Origin: Marisa cornuarietis
Lineage: Eukaryota > Mollusca > Gastropoda > Architaenioglossa > Ampullariidae
Assembly: GCA_004794655.1 (NCBI GenBank)
Contig: SMMW01000024.1
Coordinates: forward strand, 1,317,501 to 1,381,500
Length of the DNA stretch: 64,000 nt
Reading direction: 5' to 3'
In this document: one piece after another, positions 23,906 to 37,000 of the stretch
Layout of the letters: the number at the start of each line of letters is the position of its first letter
Position numbering within the stretch: the first letter of the stretch is position 1
Program-made: the position numbers and the translations under genes
Notes under the pieces: generated by a model
The model's input: only the letters and a program-made list of their open reading frames with translations
Told to the model about the DNA's origin: nothing
The model's database searches: none

Positions 23906-25000
23906 GTTAATCCCTTTCTCTCCACAAAATTTGCTGCCTGCAGCATACAATAGTCGTATGCTATATCAAACATCCCATGCATCCAAGTCTGGTAGACACA
24001 ACTGGCTGAGAATAACAAAATTCTCCGAAAATTTTAAAACAAAATTGCAAAGGTGTATCTGAATAATTGTCTAAAAAATAGTTTTTATATGACATAGTTG
24101 CAAAAGGATTATTGTTATTTTTGTAAACACACAAGAATGATAATTTTAAGCTTGCTCAGATAGTATGAATTGTGTGTGTGTATATATATATATATAAACA
24201 ATAATAATTACAATTCTTTCTTGCAAATAAGGAGCCCAGTGATAGAAATTTGGTACAGAATGTAAACTATTGTTCCTTGAACAACATTATAATACTATAA
24301 TATCATAATAGTTTATTTTCATTGTTTTAATCTCTGTAGTCTTAAATCTTGAGTCATGATATGAAAAAAACATTTTATGGATTTATAGTGAATGAAATAC
24401 AAACAAAAGATTTTTATCACAGTCAAAAGGATCGTCATCACAAATATGCCCACTGCCCAGCCTTGAACAACAGGTGAATACAAAGCTAGAAGAAATTTGG
24501 AGAAACACTGTCGTGGTTACTCTATTTGGATGATTTAACTAATATTAGTCCCATCAAAACTGCATGTCACTATAAGGAATCTTGGATCATTTTCCTAAAA
24601 GAGGAAAAAGCATGCATCACTTAAATATTTGTAACTATCTGTATAACAGTCTTTTAATTAATAATTTGCATTTTATTGGATTATTCTTAAAATCCTGTAG
24701 ATTTTGAAATTAAAAAAGGTAGATTCTGCTGCTGTTTCTGGGAGATTACCTGTAATGGTAAATACGAAAATTTAAGTGTTTGAAAAATGTCAAGAATAAT
24801 TACAGTTCAAGAATATGGCTGATACATTGAAGCATTCAGTGCTTCTCTATTACTCAAGCATCATGGTCAGAGCTCAGGTACTAAGATGTAACAGATTTTC
24901 TGGTCACAAGATGGCTGAATTCTTCCTGGGAAACAAAGCAAAGGTGTAGGCTCCCAGACGGCACAGGATTTCTTGCTTCCACAACAGAAGTTATGCCATC
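23906..25000. other. AT-rich segment, probable 3' UTR of the membrane-protein gene
   Basis: It follows the minus-strand stop codon at 25001-25003. A short TG/TA microsatellite lies at about 24173-24196. I see no coding exon. Confidence 0.5.
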
Positions 25001-28000
25001 TCACACATTTTTCTTAGGAATGGATCCAGTACTGCTCATACTAGATGCCCTGCCAGAGCTGCTGGTCCTCAAGTTTCGAGTCTGTTGCAAAGATGCTAAA
25101 CAGTTATACACAAAGCTACTACCAAGTGTTTCTTATTAACTCTATACTTAATAATCATGTATCTCTTTGCATCCAAACATAACTAGATGGTCATTGATAA
25201 AGCCATAAGGTCTGCATAAAAATAAAATCCATAATTGATTTACTAGTGAACCTTCACTAACAGTTTTTTGCATTAGTACATAAGTGTTTAACACCTCAAT
25301 GACCATGGTGACGACAGTACATCTAATCTGATCATGCATCACAGGGCATGAGGCGTGTGACTGCTTAGATCAAGCCTGCTGCCTTTGAAGACAGAATTTG
25401 GCAACACATAAAAGCATTAAAATATTATAGCAACAAAGTTAAGAGTAAACGATTTCTTGCATGCAACATAAGTATATGACCAGCAAGAAGTAATCTTTCA
25501 ACATGTGCTTCTTAGAAAAACTAAAAACCCACAAAACAAAGTGAAAAAATCCTGTTTTAAACTATGTTCTAGTTTGATCAATGTCCAGATTTAGACTCAT
25601 AGCAGGTATATATATCAATCCTGCTATTTCCATTCACCCTCATTATCAACTGGTCAATCCACTGACTTGGACTGGACCTGTTGGTTGACAAAGTGTCGGT
25701 CATCAGGGGGATTGGGATGAATGCAACAACTAACACAGATCACTAAAGAGCCCTTTGTTGAATGTTAAAAACATGACATGATATATTCTTTTTGGATTTG
25801 TTATTTACTCCCTCGTGAAACTGAACAAATCTCACCCTTCGTTGGATTTGTTATTTACTCCCTCGTGAAACTGAACAAATCTCACCTTTCGTAAGCTCGT
25901 GCGTGAGGATGATAGATCTTCTAGGCCTCGGGATCCATGTTCTAGAGCCTTTTTCACCTCTTTGTCCATTCCTGGCACTGTGATGTCCCCAAAAACCTGA
26001 CAACACATATGCATGCATTCACCTAGGTGCATTTGGATCAGAGCCATAATCTACAAATACTTGCAAATACAGCACCTGCAAAAAGCAATGGTCTCCATTA
26101 TGTTAAACTGCGCAGTTATTAAATAATAAGATTAACTTTTCTGGAAAACCTCACACCTCCACCACGGCACCATCTGGAAGTCTCAGGAAGTGACGATACA
26201 GTTCACGCAGTCCATCCAGGTGTAAAGTGTGAATGGAGACGTGAGTGGTCACCTCTCGACGGAGCTTCTCTCTGGCTGCTTGTCGCTCCTCTACTGTGTC
26301 ACCATCCTGGCTAGCATCCCATGTGTCCTCATCCAGCTGACAAACATTGCGTGTAGAGTTAATGTACACGTTTATAACAACTGCAAAATACCTGAGTATG
26401 TGCCATTTGCACATTTCATAAAAATACCTGTGTACCATTTCCATATTTGATCAAAATATCTGTGTTTCATTTCCATATTTGATCAAAATACCTGAGTATA
26501 TAGTCGTTTCCACATTTCATTGTATTACTGGACTGCTTGCAGACGATTTTTTTCAGTGAACTCCTAGAACAAGGCTGGTTACGACACAGCTTCCGGTTTG
26601 TCAGCAAAGTTCGCGAAAGACAAGGCCCTGCCAATCAGCGTTTTCATCAACTTCATTGTGATTCTGATGAAATATGTTATAAGACTTTAAATGTCTATTC
26701 CCCTGATCGTTACATTTATTTTTTGTCTGATCCCCCACACCTTTTCAAGACGGTAAGAAATAATCTGGCAAGCAGTGGTAGCAAGAGGTATATGTGGAAG
26801 GATGGTCATCACCTTCTTTGGAAGCATGTGGCATACCTATATTCTGAAGACGTTAAAAATGGGCTTAGAAGAACAAAATTAACGTATGATCATATAAATT
26901 TAACACCACATTCAATGATGAATATTCGCCTTGCTGCACAAGTCCTGAGTAATCAGGTGGGTTCTGTCATGAGGCAGTATGGAGCCCCTGATGCCTTGGA
27001 AACTGCTAAGTTTATACTGTTGATGGACAGATTTTTTGATTGTTTGAATGTCCACAACTTACATGAGGCATGAAGAAAAAAGAAGCCAGATCTTTTGCCA
27101 TACACATCACATGATGATCCTCGATTCCAGTTTTGGGAAGAGTTTGCTGAATATCTTCATAGCTGGAAAAAAATCTGTTGAAGATCGCCATGGTAGGTTT
27201 ACTTCTAGTGAACGCCAAAAAATGTATTTGTCGCCACAGACCTACAAAGGTCTTGTAATGACAATAAAATCTTTAATAATAATAATAATAATAATTTTGG
27301 CTTGTATAGCGCCAAATCCTGGCCTGTGGACAGCTCAAGGCACTGATGTCAAAAAATAAGATGACGACAAAATGTGGGTGTGTAGCGGCCCGTCTCCTCC
27401 ACGTCACAGGGCAGCGTCCACACACAGCAAGAACACAGTCCTCAGCACAAATATCCAACATGTCATACAAGCCGGAATACACTCCACAGAATAAATATCA
27501 AACATGTCATACACTCCACAGAAAATGCAACATCCAACAGAAGGCACAAGTTTCACTGGAACGCCAGCACACGCTCAAGTTCACTGATGAAAACATGAAT
27601 CCCACACCACCGCGCAAGTCATGAAGTCCAAATCCAACAAGAAAGTATCAAAGGCCATCATCGACTAGCACATTGTCCAAGCCAGTTGTCTGCACGCATA
27701 TGTCCAGTTTCTGAAATACCCTCTTCAGCCGTCCGTCCAGTGCCGGGAAAAGGCTGTCTATCAAGACCGGGCGGATGGGGTCGGATCGCAACACCTCTTT
27801 CATGGCCCTGCTGAGAACACCATCCCGCAACAGCTGCAGGCTGTTCCAAGTGGACGTCCTCAACATGCAGCAGTCTTGTAGAGGAGCAAGGATGGCGACT
27901 TCATCACAATAAGGGTTGCAGAAACTCAAAATACAACGGACGATACAAAAAAACGACAAAAATGACAGAGAGCTTTCCCCTCAAGCCAGTTAGGCGAAGG

Positions 28001-31000
28001 GATGTCATTGAAGCATCCCATTATTTGCTGGCAAGTGGGGTAGATTTTATCCTGAGTAACAAGTTATGCCAGGACCCACTGGAAGAACACTTCGGAAGGC
28101 ATCGAAGCATTGGCCACACAGATGATAATCCCACCTTGCATCATTCGGCTCCAGAGGACCTTGGCAGTGACAATTCAGCCACCCACCAACCAACAAAATG
28201 AAAATATACAGTCAACAATCACAACAAGCCCTTTGAAAAAAAAGAGAAGAAATTGAGCAGATGTCAAAGTAACTTTTATTACATCACGAGTCATGTGTCT
28301 TGACAGCTCTGTTAAAAAAATTTTTAATTCAATTTGAATATTTGAATATTCAAATTGAATATGGGACTAACTGCAGGACTGGAGTGCAATGTCTATGTGC
28401 TTAATAGTAAATCCTAGACTTTGTCCATTGATAAAATATTGCATGCATTAATAACTCAAAAGCGTGATATTTTCAGTAAAACTTCACCTCAGATTACCAG
28501 CACGGTATGGTTTTGCTAATGAACTCTGTATATTTACCTTTGCTGTCACTGCCGATTTTTTAACAGGACTACCACTATCTTCAATATGTAACAAACAATC
28601 ACCATCCTGAAAGCACAATATAATAACATATTTTCAGCAAAATAAGATATACAAAACATGCCAAACCACGTTACCCATACATATGGATTTTATATAAGCA
28701 AGAGACCAAGGTGAAGCATGCGAACACTTCAGTACGTGATTGTAGATCTCCATGTGCGTTTCATACTATTTATCATTTCATAAAAAAAGATTTCAGACTA
28801 ATGAAGCAAATAATTTTGTGTTCTAAATAGGAAAGGGTTTGGTTAATAGTGCATAATAGTGCAACAAAGGAATACACTTACGGTAATTATATTGTTGACA
28901 TCAAAAGTCTCCTTAAATTCCATCTTCACGCTGCTCTTCCGGAAGTCAGTTTTGCCCAAATTTGCCGAGACTAACCGCGGAGAACTTTGCAAAAGGCTAA
29001 GAGTGAGTATCGGCAGCGAGACATCAATCCAGTAATACAAGTCCGTGTTTCATTAAACATGTTTATGTTCCTATGTAATATATCTGTGCCTGAATGCTAT
29101 CTTTGCAAACTTGCAGACATCACATTGTAAAATTGGCGACAATTGTAATATTACTATGAAGCTACTATCTAATATGCAACACTAATGTTGACAAAAGGGC
29201 TCTGAGTTACTTTTTCCTTACCTCCTCCTCTTCCCAGATGTAGTCGTATACTGCCACCTTTCTTCTCTCCCCTTCTTCCCCTCTCCACTGCTCTACCCGA
29301 CGACAGACATAAGACAGCTCCTGGTTGGAAAGTTCAAGGTCATAGGGCAGGAAGAAGTGGTCTTCCTCACCATGCAAGCGCCAAAAGATGTCCAGCATTC
29401 GACCTTCATTGTGCAGCCTGGAAATATTTTGTTGGTAAACTTTACATCACTGACAGCACCACACAGCTATGACTAAAAGATGAAAAGCACTTAAGCTATG
29501 TGGTTGAGTCTGGCGCTCACATGCATACACAAATATCCCACAAATAAGACATAAAAGGCCCTTCAAAGTGCAAATTGGTGTATATCATAAACATTCGAAT
29601 GAAATACATTCTTATGGCAAACTGGTTTGGGGAAATTTTATCATCTCTGTATAAGTGCATCGCAGGGGAAGTTTGACACCTTTACTAGTTTTGTAGCTTA
29701 CAGCTAGGTTGCTGATATAAATAACTAACCCACCTGAGGAAGTACATGTAGAGAATAGAGGAGACAATAAAAGCAATGCAGGTGTACAGGAAGAGTGTGA
29801 TGAAAATCCCTGCCAGTCCAGATCCTTGGGAGCGGTAGAAGTGCCAGTAGAGTTTTGCAAAGTCTCCAATGGGGTTTATTGCAGAATCAACATAAGTCTG
29901 AAAAAAACCTCTATTATTCACTTGCACAAAAATACATTTTTAGTATTGACAAATCTTGATTCCATTTCTCATATCCATTTATGCATTACATACACACTGA
30001 ACACATAGCACCCCACATCCCTTCTCTCTCTCTTTAATATCTGGCAATTCAATTCTTCTGATAGACTATAGTTTTTATAATTATTCTGTTCTGCACATTC
30101 ATATACAATAAGCTGATGATACCCATGGAACAGTTTTGTGAGAAAGAAACGTTCACCTTCTGAGCACAATCAACAACCAGGATCAACAGTGGATCAAAAA
30201 AGGTCATGATGCCAAACGCCATAACAAACTTGGAAAAGATGTCTGGAAATGTGCCAAAGATTTTCTGGCTCAGCCAACTGAAAACAACTAGCAGTGAAAA
30301 CACCACTACATCCATCAGGGGGCCAAACACAACCACTGCAATCTCATCGCGTGTCCGCATCAGAGTGGGTTGGTAGTTGAGTTCAACAGTGTATGCCAGA
30401 AAGTTGAATCTGTAAATTAAATACATATTTAATATAAGAAAGAATGCAATTTTTAAACACACACACACATGTATGTGTGCTTATCTTAAGGTACTCATCC
30501 AAACCCACATAAACAAGCACTTCCAAACACTCATTTCACTGACTTGTTAACAGGAATCCTGATGGCGTTCAGAAAGAGCCACTGGCCAACAAAGTGCAGA
30601 TACAAGCGAAGCCAGAAGATGATTAAAAATAACAGGATCATGAACCAGAACTCCTGACTCCGCCACTGTGATAGACCCAGCTCTGCGAGAAACATGCGTG
30701 CAATGTAGTTCAGCTTCTCTCGCCCTTTCCTGGCAAAACGACCTTTGTTTGAAAATGGTGGCCTAAAACGAAAAGGTAAGAAAACAATTTATTCCCTGCT
30801 TCTGAATCAGCAGTTCCTTCACTATGTTGTTCTTTAATTTAAAAAATAAATTCTCAAAATAACTGTGTCCAGCTGCTGGTTAGAAGCTAATGGTCAGGCC
30901 ATGAAATTGGCATTTCAGTATGTCAGGATTGGGTTAAATGCTGTATTTTATGCAGTTATTACACTTCATTGTGAAAATTATTTGCTTTCTATAACATAGG

Positions 31001-34000
31001 CATGGAATGGACATTTTCCTGTAGATACTGTAAGAAGTGTTAATAGCTTTATTTTTTATCTTTCTTTGTAATTGTACATAAAGCTCTACATAGCATATTG
31101 TCTGAATCTCAAAAGTTTTCTTGCAAAATTGTTGGAAACATCCATTTGAGTGAGGAAGTCATGACTCTATTGTTATACATTTTATGATATTTTCATCTGA
31201 GACCTACACATATTTTGTTTGACAATCCGTTCTTTAAAGTACATGTATATTCAACAAGCTTAAGAATGTGTGGCATATGGTCACATATGACACGTTCTAA
31301 AGTTGTAACCTAAAGTGATTAAAATACCACCCAACTCTCAGCCCTGTTTAAAAGTAAATTTAGTTATAGCTTTCAGCACAGCCCATGTAATGCTATATTT
31401 ACTGCACAGAGAAGGTGTGCTGCTCCAGTTCTTCCAGGTGAGTTAAGCTGCGTTTTTTCTTTTGTGGTGCCAACAACTGCGTCCGTGGTAGCATGGTGAA
31501 AATTCTTTTATAGTATGCATCTGCTGGATTATTCAGGTACCGCTGTGATAGATGTAGAAAAGGGTTTCATTTAGGATTTCTTAAGAAAAAAAGCACTGAA
31601 TGCATGGTTGGATCTGCTTAAAACATTACTGGGTGTGGACAAACATGTACATTTTTTCTCTTATTAAATGATGAATACATGTTTGGTGTATAGTCTCACA
31701 CAACCTATAGTTTCCCCACTCTTCCTAAATCATCCAGGCAGTTTAGAACTTTGATAGTCAGGATATGCTTTTGTAATGCTCCACCATGCTAACCCCAAGC
31801 AGTCCTGTACATCAACCAAAATTAGTGGAATAAAAAAAATTAACATTCTTTTTTGGGCGGTGGGGGTGGGGTCTAGTGCAACACTCAAATCCTGTTTAGT
31901 GTTAATGCACATTTTCTCTCACTTTGTCACTCACTCTAAGATCTAATTACCTTGTAATACATGCCATTCATTCCAGGAACAGGCTTAAAGTCTCGTTCTT
32001 TCTGAAGGGCATAGATGTCATGAGGGTCTTTGGACACGGCCTCTGCTTCTTCATCAGAGCTGTCATCAAATTTGAGTCTGTGAGTGTCACGATTGATGAT
32101 CCGTGAAAGAATTGTTGTTCCAGCAGAGGACTTGTTCTTCTGTCAAAGGCAAAATAATCTTGCATTAAGGAAAAAAACTGGGTTGCCAACGTTTAACAAT
32201 TCCTTGGTGATTTTTGTTTCTAATAGTTGCAGTTATTCTCCGTCACAGTTTTTGAACTCTATCATTTCACTGACAGATCATTTCTCAACTGAATCTTTCT
32301 TGGAGGGAGAAACAACTCTCACTGCAAAAATTTTCATGTCTCCTGATGAAACAAATAAAATGTCCTTAAATTTCAGGTGACAGGACTCTCCAAGCATCAA
32401 AGGATGTGAATTCTCATAGAACCACATTTCCTCATAAAAAGAGGCAGTAAAGGATAAGACATTGGACAAATAACTGTGCAAAATGTTTGACTAAAAGAAT
32501 TTTAGAATAAAACAAAGTAGGGCACATAAATTATATATGTAAAATATTAAGGATTTTTAAGATTTCCAGAGGTCTACTGGTGTCCGGCAAAAAATCAGCC
32601 ATGATAATATACTTCCCTAATTTTTGCACTTTTTTACCTACCTTGTCCTGAGTCTTTTGCATTCTTGCAGTAGTTGAATTGGTTGTGTGCAGGCTTGCAT
32701 TGCCACTATCTTCTGTACTGCTCAGACTCACTTGTGAGACACTGAGCACAAATTCCAACCATTTTTTAAAAGCCAGTTCTTTGCAAGCATCTATATGGTA
32801 TGCATGCACACATATGCACACACACACACACACACACACACAACAATTAGGCATTGTATGCATTTTATTGTCACTTACTCAGGCATACATGCATATCTAG
32901 CTGAAACAGAGAAGAACAGAAAGTCCCGTGACAACTTACCCCTGGCTGGCCAAGTCTGAACCGAGATCCGAAGAAGATCCTGGAACAGGATCCTCTCCAT
33001 CTTTATTTTCCTCCCAGCCAGTCTTGAGGCGATCAGGGTAGCCTGTTAATCCCGATGTGAACTGCAGCTCAACTTCATACTCCTTCTGCCCAGCAAAGTA
33101 CCTGTAGTTCACAAAAAATAAGGTAAAATGACCAACACCTGATGCATAGAACACCAGATCATATCAGTTGTGTGCACCAGTGTACATACTGTCTTGGAGA
33201 CGAACAGTCTCAGCTGTAGATCTATTGTTTTTGATTCTACAGCAGTCTTATGGACAATACTTTTTGTGGAACATCTATGAAATATCTATTCTTCAATGAA
33301 TACAGGGAAAGTGAAAAGCTCAGTAATTGTTCCACAATAACAAAAATCTGAAAATGAACTCATACAAGGGAGCCTCAAAACCACCATGGAAACATTTAGC
33401 TACCCTCACCTCGGCAGCTTAATGACATGGAAGTACAGGTTACACAGCCAATGGTCCAAATCAGAGGCCATCAGCTCCTCAATCTTTTCGTGCTTTGAGA
33501 TGTCTGCATCCATCTGACCACGTAGCATTGGACACTTGTACCTGAAAATATTTCTCAAGGTCACATCCATGCTTATCTTCACCCCTATCCCTGTCTTTTC
33601 CCACCTGTCCTTTCACATCTGTCAAAATCAGAACACAATTTAACTCTAGAAAATTGTAGTAGTCTGAGGAGCTTCAGGTTATATAGCTGAACTTCTTCCA
33701 ACAGGGGAGAACAAGGTGAGTAATGTGAAATAGATATGCAGTGCTATCTACACCCATAGTCAGACTCACTATATAGCTGTCTGCTTTCATGGTCAAACAT
33801 CATAGCTGTCTTTACCCATCGCCAGACTCACCATAGGTGTCTACACTTGTAGTCAAACTCACCAGAGCTGTCTTAAAAGTGTCTTTTTGAAAGTGACAAG
33901 CCCTTGTTGGTACTTTATACCCAGCACGCCAAACTCACACACAAAAGGCCTGCAGTTCATGCTGGGTGATTACCTAACAGGTCATACTCTTGACATACCA

Positions 34001-37000
34001 AGAAGTTCAGCCTTTAAGTTTAAAACTGATGATACTTATCCAATAGCATTATAATAATATCTCTTCCTATGGGAGAGGCTTCATCTGCATGTCTACTTAA
34101 TTTGTTTTACTTTTCCTTTCATTGTCCCTTCAAGATAATTCATTCATCACATCCTTTCTAAGCTTTTAAAAAAAAAGACTTTATAATGCTAAAAATAGTA
34201 ACCACACCATGATCTACTTTACTATTTACAATCAATTCTTTTCAGTGTGTTCTTTTAACAGTCTGCATTATAGAGCATTTTCTCCTTAATCTTTTTTTTC
34301 CAGCTCACTTTCCTTCCACAATCTCAAATTGTCCATCACAGATGGGGAAGGCACCCCAGCCTACAACACAGTCGGTGTTGACCACTGAGCCACGAAGAAG
34401 AAAGAGTTCAAACATCAGTACCATTCCTGGGCGTAAAGATGCTTTTGCAGGTAAGACAGTAAACAGATTCTGCTCAACCTGTAAACAAGTCATCATCTGT
34501 CGATCATTGTAAATCTATAAGTGTGACACAATGTGTAATATAACAGTGTAACTATATAGCTCTGACACTTTTGAATAAATTTAAATGGTATATACATTGT
34601 GTATGTATTGTGCTTTATTCATGGTTACACTCAATCCCCTTGATGGTATCCTCTTAATGAAAAAATGCACTTAACCTAAAATATACTATCCCAAAATTGC
34701 AAAGTATGTATGGACTTCGTTTCACCAGATGCAGCTTGAATTGATCATGGAAAAATTTATGGGCTATATTGCAAAGAAAGGACATTTCACCTTCAGCTCA
34801 ACATTGTGGAAGTTGCCTTCGTGGAAGAGAGGGAGAGTGGCACCCCCCCACTGCTGACCTCGAAGTTTTGACCATCGCATAGAATGTCCCCCCAAGCGGT
34901 TATACAATGAGACCATCAGTACATACCGCCCAGCTACCAGCATAAAGGAACATTAAAACTTTTCTTAAAACACAGGTATTCTTTAAAGTCTGCTATACTA
35001 ATAACACAAATTGAAGCTAAATTCAAAGCTAAAACAGGCACAACCATCATTGTGGCAGTAAACAGCACAAACACCCAAACTCCTGACATATATATATATA
35101 TATATAAAATGCTGTAATATTAGCTTGTAGTCCTGAGGACCATCCGCCATTCCTGCCTCCCAAAGTCATGGTTTGCATGATTTTATCTCCCCTGTCATAC
35201 TTCTATGATCAAAGCAATCTTTGGTCATGCTACTGGAAAATGAATTTACACATTTCACCATACCTAACATGCAAAATGATTTCTAGACTAAAATAATACA
35301 CTGCATATTCTTTCTAAACAGCCATAAGAGAAAATAACAACTCTTTGCATCATTATTTGATAACCACAGACCTGTGCACACTATTTTGATATGTAGATTG
35401 TTACAGCTGTTTCATGTCCAGTATTGGGTTACAAACAAAATAACAACATACTATGTTTGAGCAGCTTAGGAAAGTTTTACAAGAAGTCAAAATTCTAACA
35501 AAGGAAAATAAACCTTTTGTTCTAAAACCACTGACCTGGCAGCTTGTCTTTCACTCCACGAAGGCATTTGACTTTAATCTGAATAGGCTGGGGTGTTTTG
35601 TTCCAATCAACCTTCCATCTCCGGCCCCTGACACCTCCATACTGTCCCTCTGATGTCATAAGGTCCCCAAAGAAAGTCTGTTTTTAAGAAAGTTATGCTT
35701 TTGAAGTAAAGTAACTCTTTTAAAAAATGTGACAGTGACACCACACTGTAAAATTCCTTCTTTTACCCTTTTCTGTAACTGTAAAGTAAGAACAAAAGTA
35801 ATCCCCAGTTCTTAGGTGCAAACGTACAAGAAGTCCATCCTTCAAAATGTCTAAATCTTTTTCTTCAGAATGGAAAGATAATAGATACTGTTAGGACAGC
35901 CACTTCTATGTCATCATTATATGCTTTCCCTCAGTGGTGACCTGTGACCAGTGCCCAAAGTTCCTTGATAAAAAAAAATCAGCGTCAGGATCATTAGCTG
36001 CTACAACTGATCTTTTCTCTGCCTGATCCTCTATCTTACAGATAACATGAGACGTAAGTCACACATCTTACATTTTTGTTAATAACAGGTAGAGCTATGC
36101 AAATCAAACAACAAGCAAAATACTGAAAATCCCCCTACCCCCCCCCCCCCCACTCAGTCACACTTGCCTTAACTTCTCCCTTTCTGTCCTCAAGGACTGA
36201 AATGAGCTGACTCTCTGCCTTCCGAAATCCACGATGGAGGCGCTCCATCAGTAACTTCTCTCGCTGCTTAAGCAGCTCCTGTATGGAGGAAAAGTTTATA
36301 AATCTCTTATGACGTGACACTGCTGTCATTACAAAGTAGTATGGGGACAATTCTCCATTTTGAGGGGCAAGGAAAATGCTTACCTCCCTGTTAGCAATTT
36401 CTTTACGCTTGTCCTTGACAAACTGTGCCACTCGAAGTTTGACCTCCTCTTCATGCTGGAGCAATTCTTGAAGCCTTTGCCGCTTAGCAACAGCCTCCTG
36501 CTGTAGGTATGCTACATGCTCATCTCTCAGTCGCTTCTCTTCCTCCTGTACTTCCTCAAGAGAGATGCTTCCCAGCATCACCACATCCTCCGCCACTGCA
36601 GCCTCAAAATCTGCCAGATAAGCAGCCACTTCTTCTTGCTCAATTTCAAGCCGCAGCTCTGCAAAAAAGCAAGACATCCATTCCATGCCGATGATGATGG
36701 AGCACTCTGGAGAAAGTTTTTACCTTAATAAAGATAAAAGGAATGAGGCCCATAGCCTAGTAGGCATAGTGACAGTGAGCATAAGTGGTTTACCATCCCT
36801 AGGCCATGTGAAGCCTGAACCTTCTGCTGTCTTTACCTCCCCTGATAAGCCAGGTACTCACTTCTGTGGTTGGGTGAGCATGGGGAGTTTTCCAACCATG
36901 GGCCTGAACAGATCTGATGAGGCCCTAAACCACTAATGTTATGCTCCCAGCTCATCATGCAATCTGAATATCAACATCTTACAGAAATTAAGAACAAGAG

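Noticed and set aside
25832..26047. Longer minus-strand frame [13 protein letters not shown].. before VFGDITVPG
   Set aside because: A strong acceptor (gtgttgtcag) at 25997-25998 joins VVE to VFGDITV in phase; the upstream open stretch is intron.
32741..32790. Upstream extension of the membrane-protein exon ([10 protein letters not shown]..)
   Set aside because: Its acceptors are in the wrong phase; the acceptor at 32742-32743 (gtgctcag) keeps frame with the previous exon.
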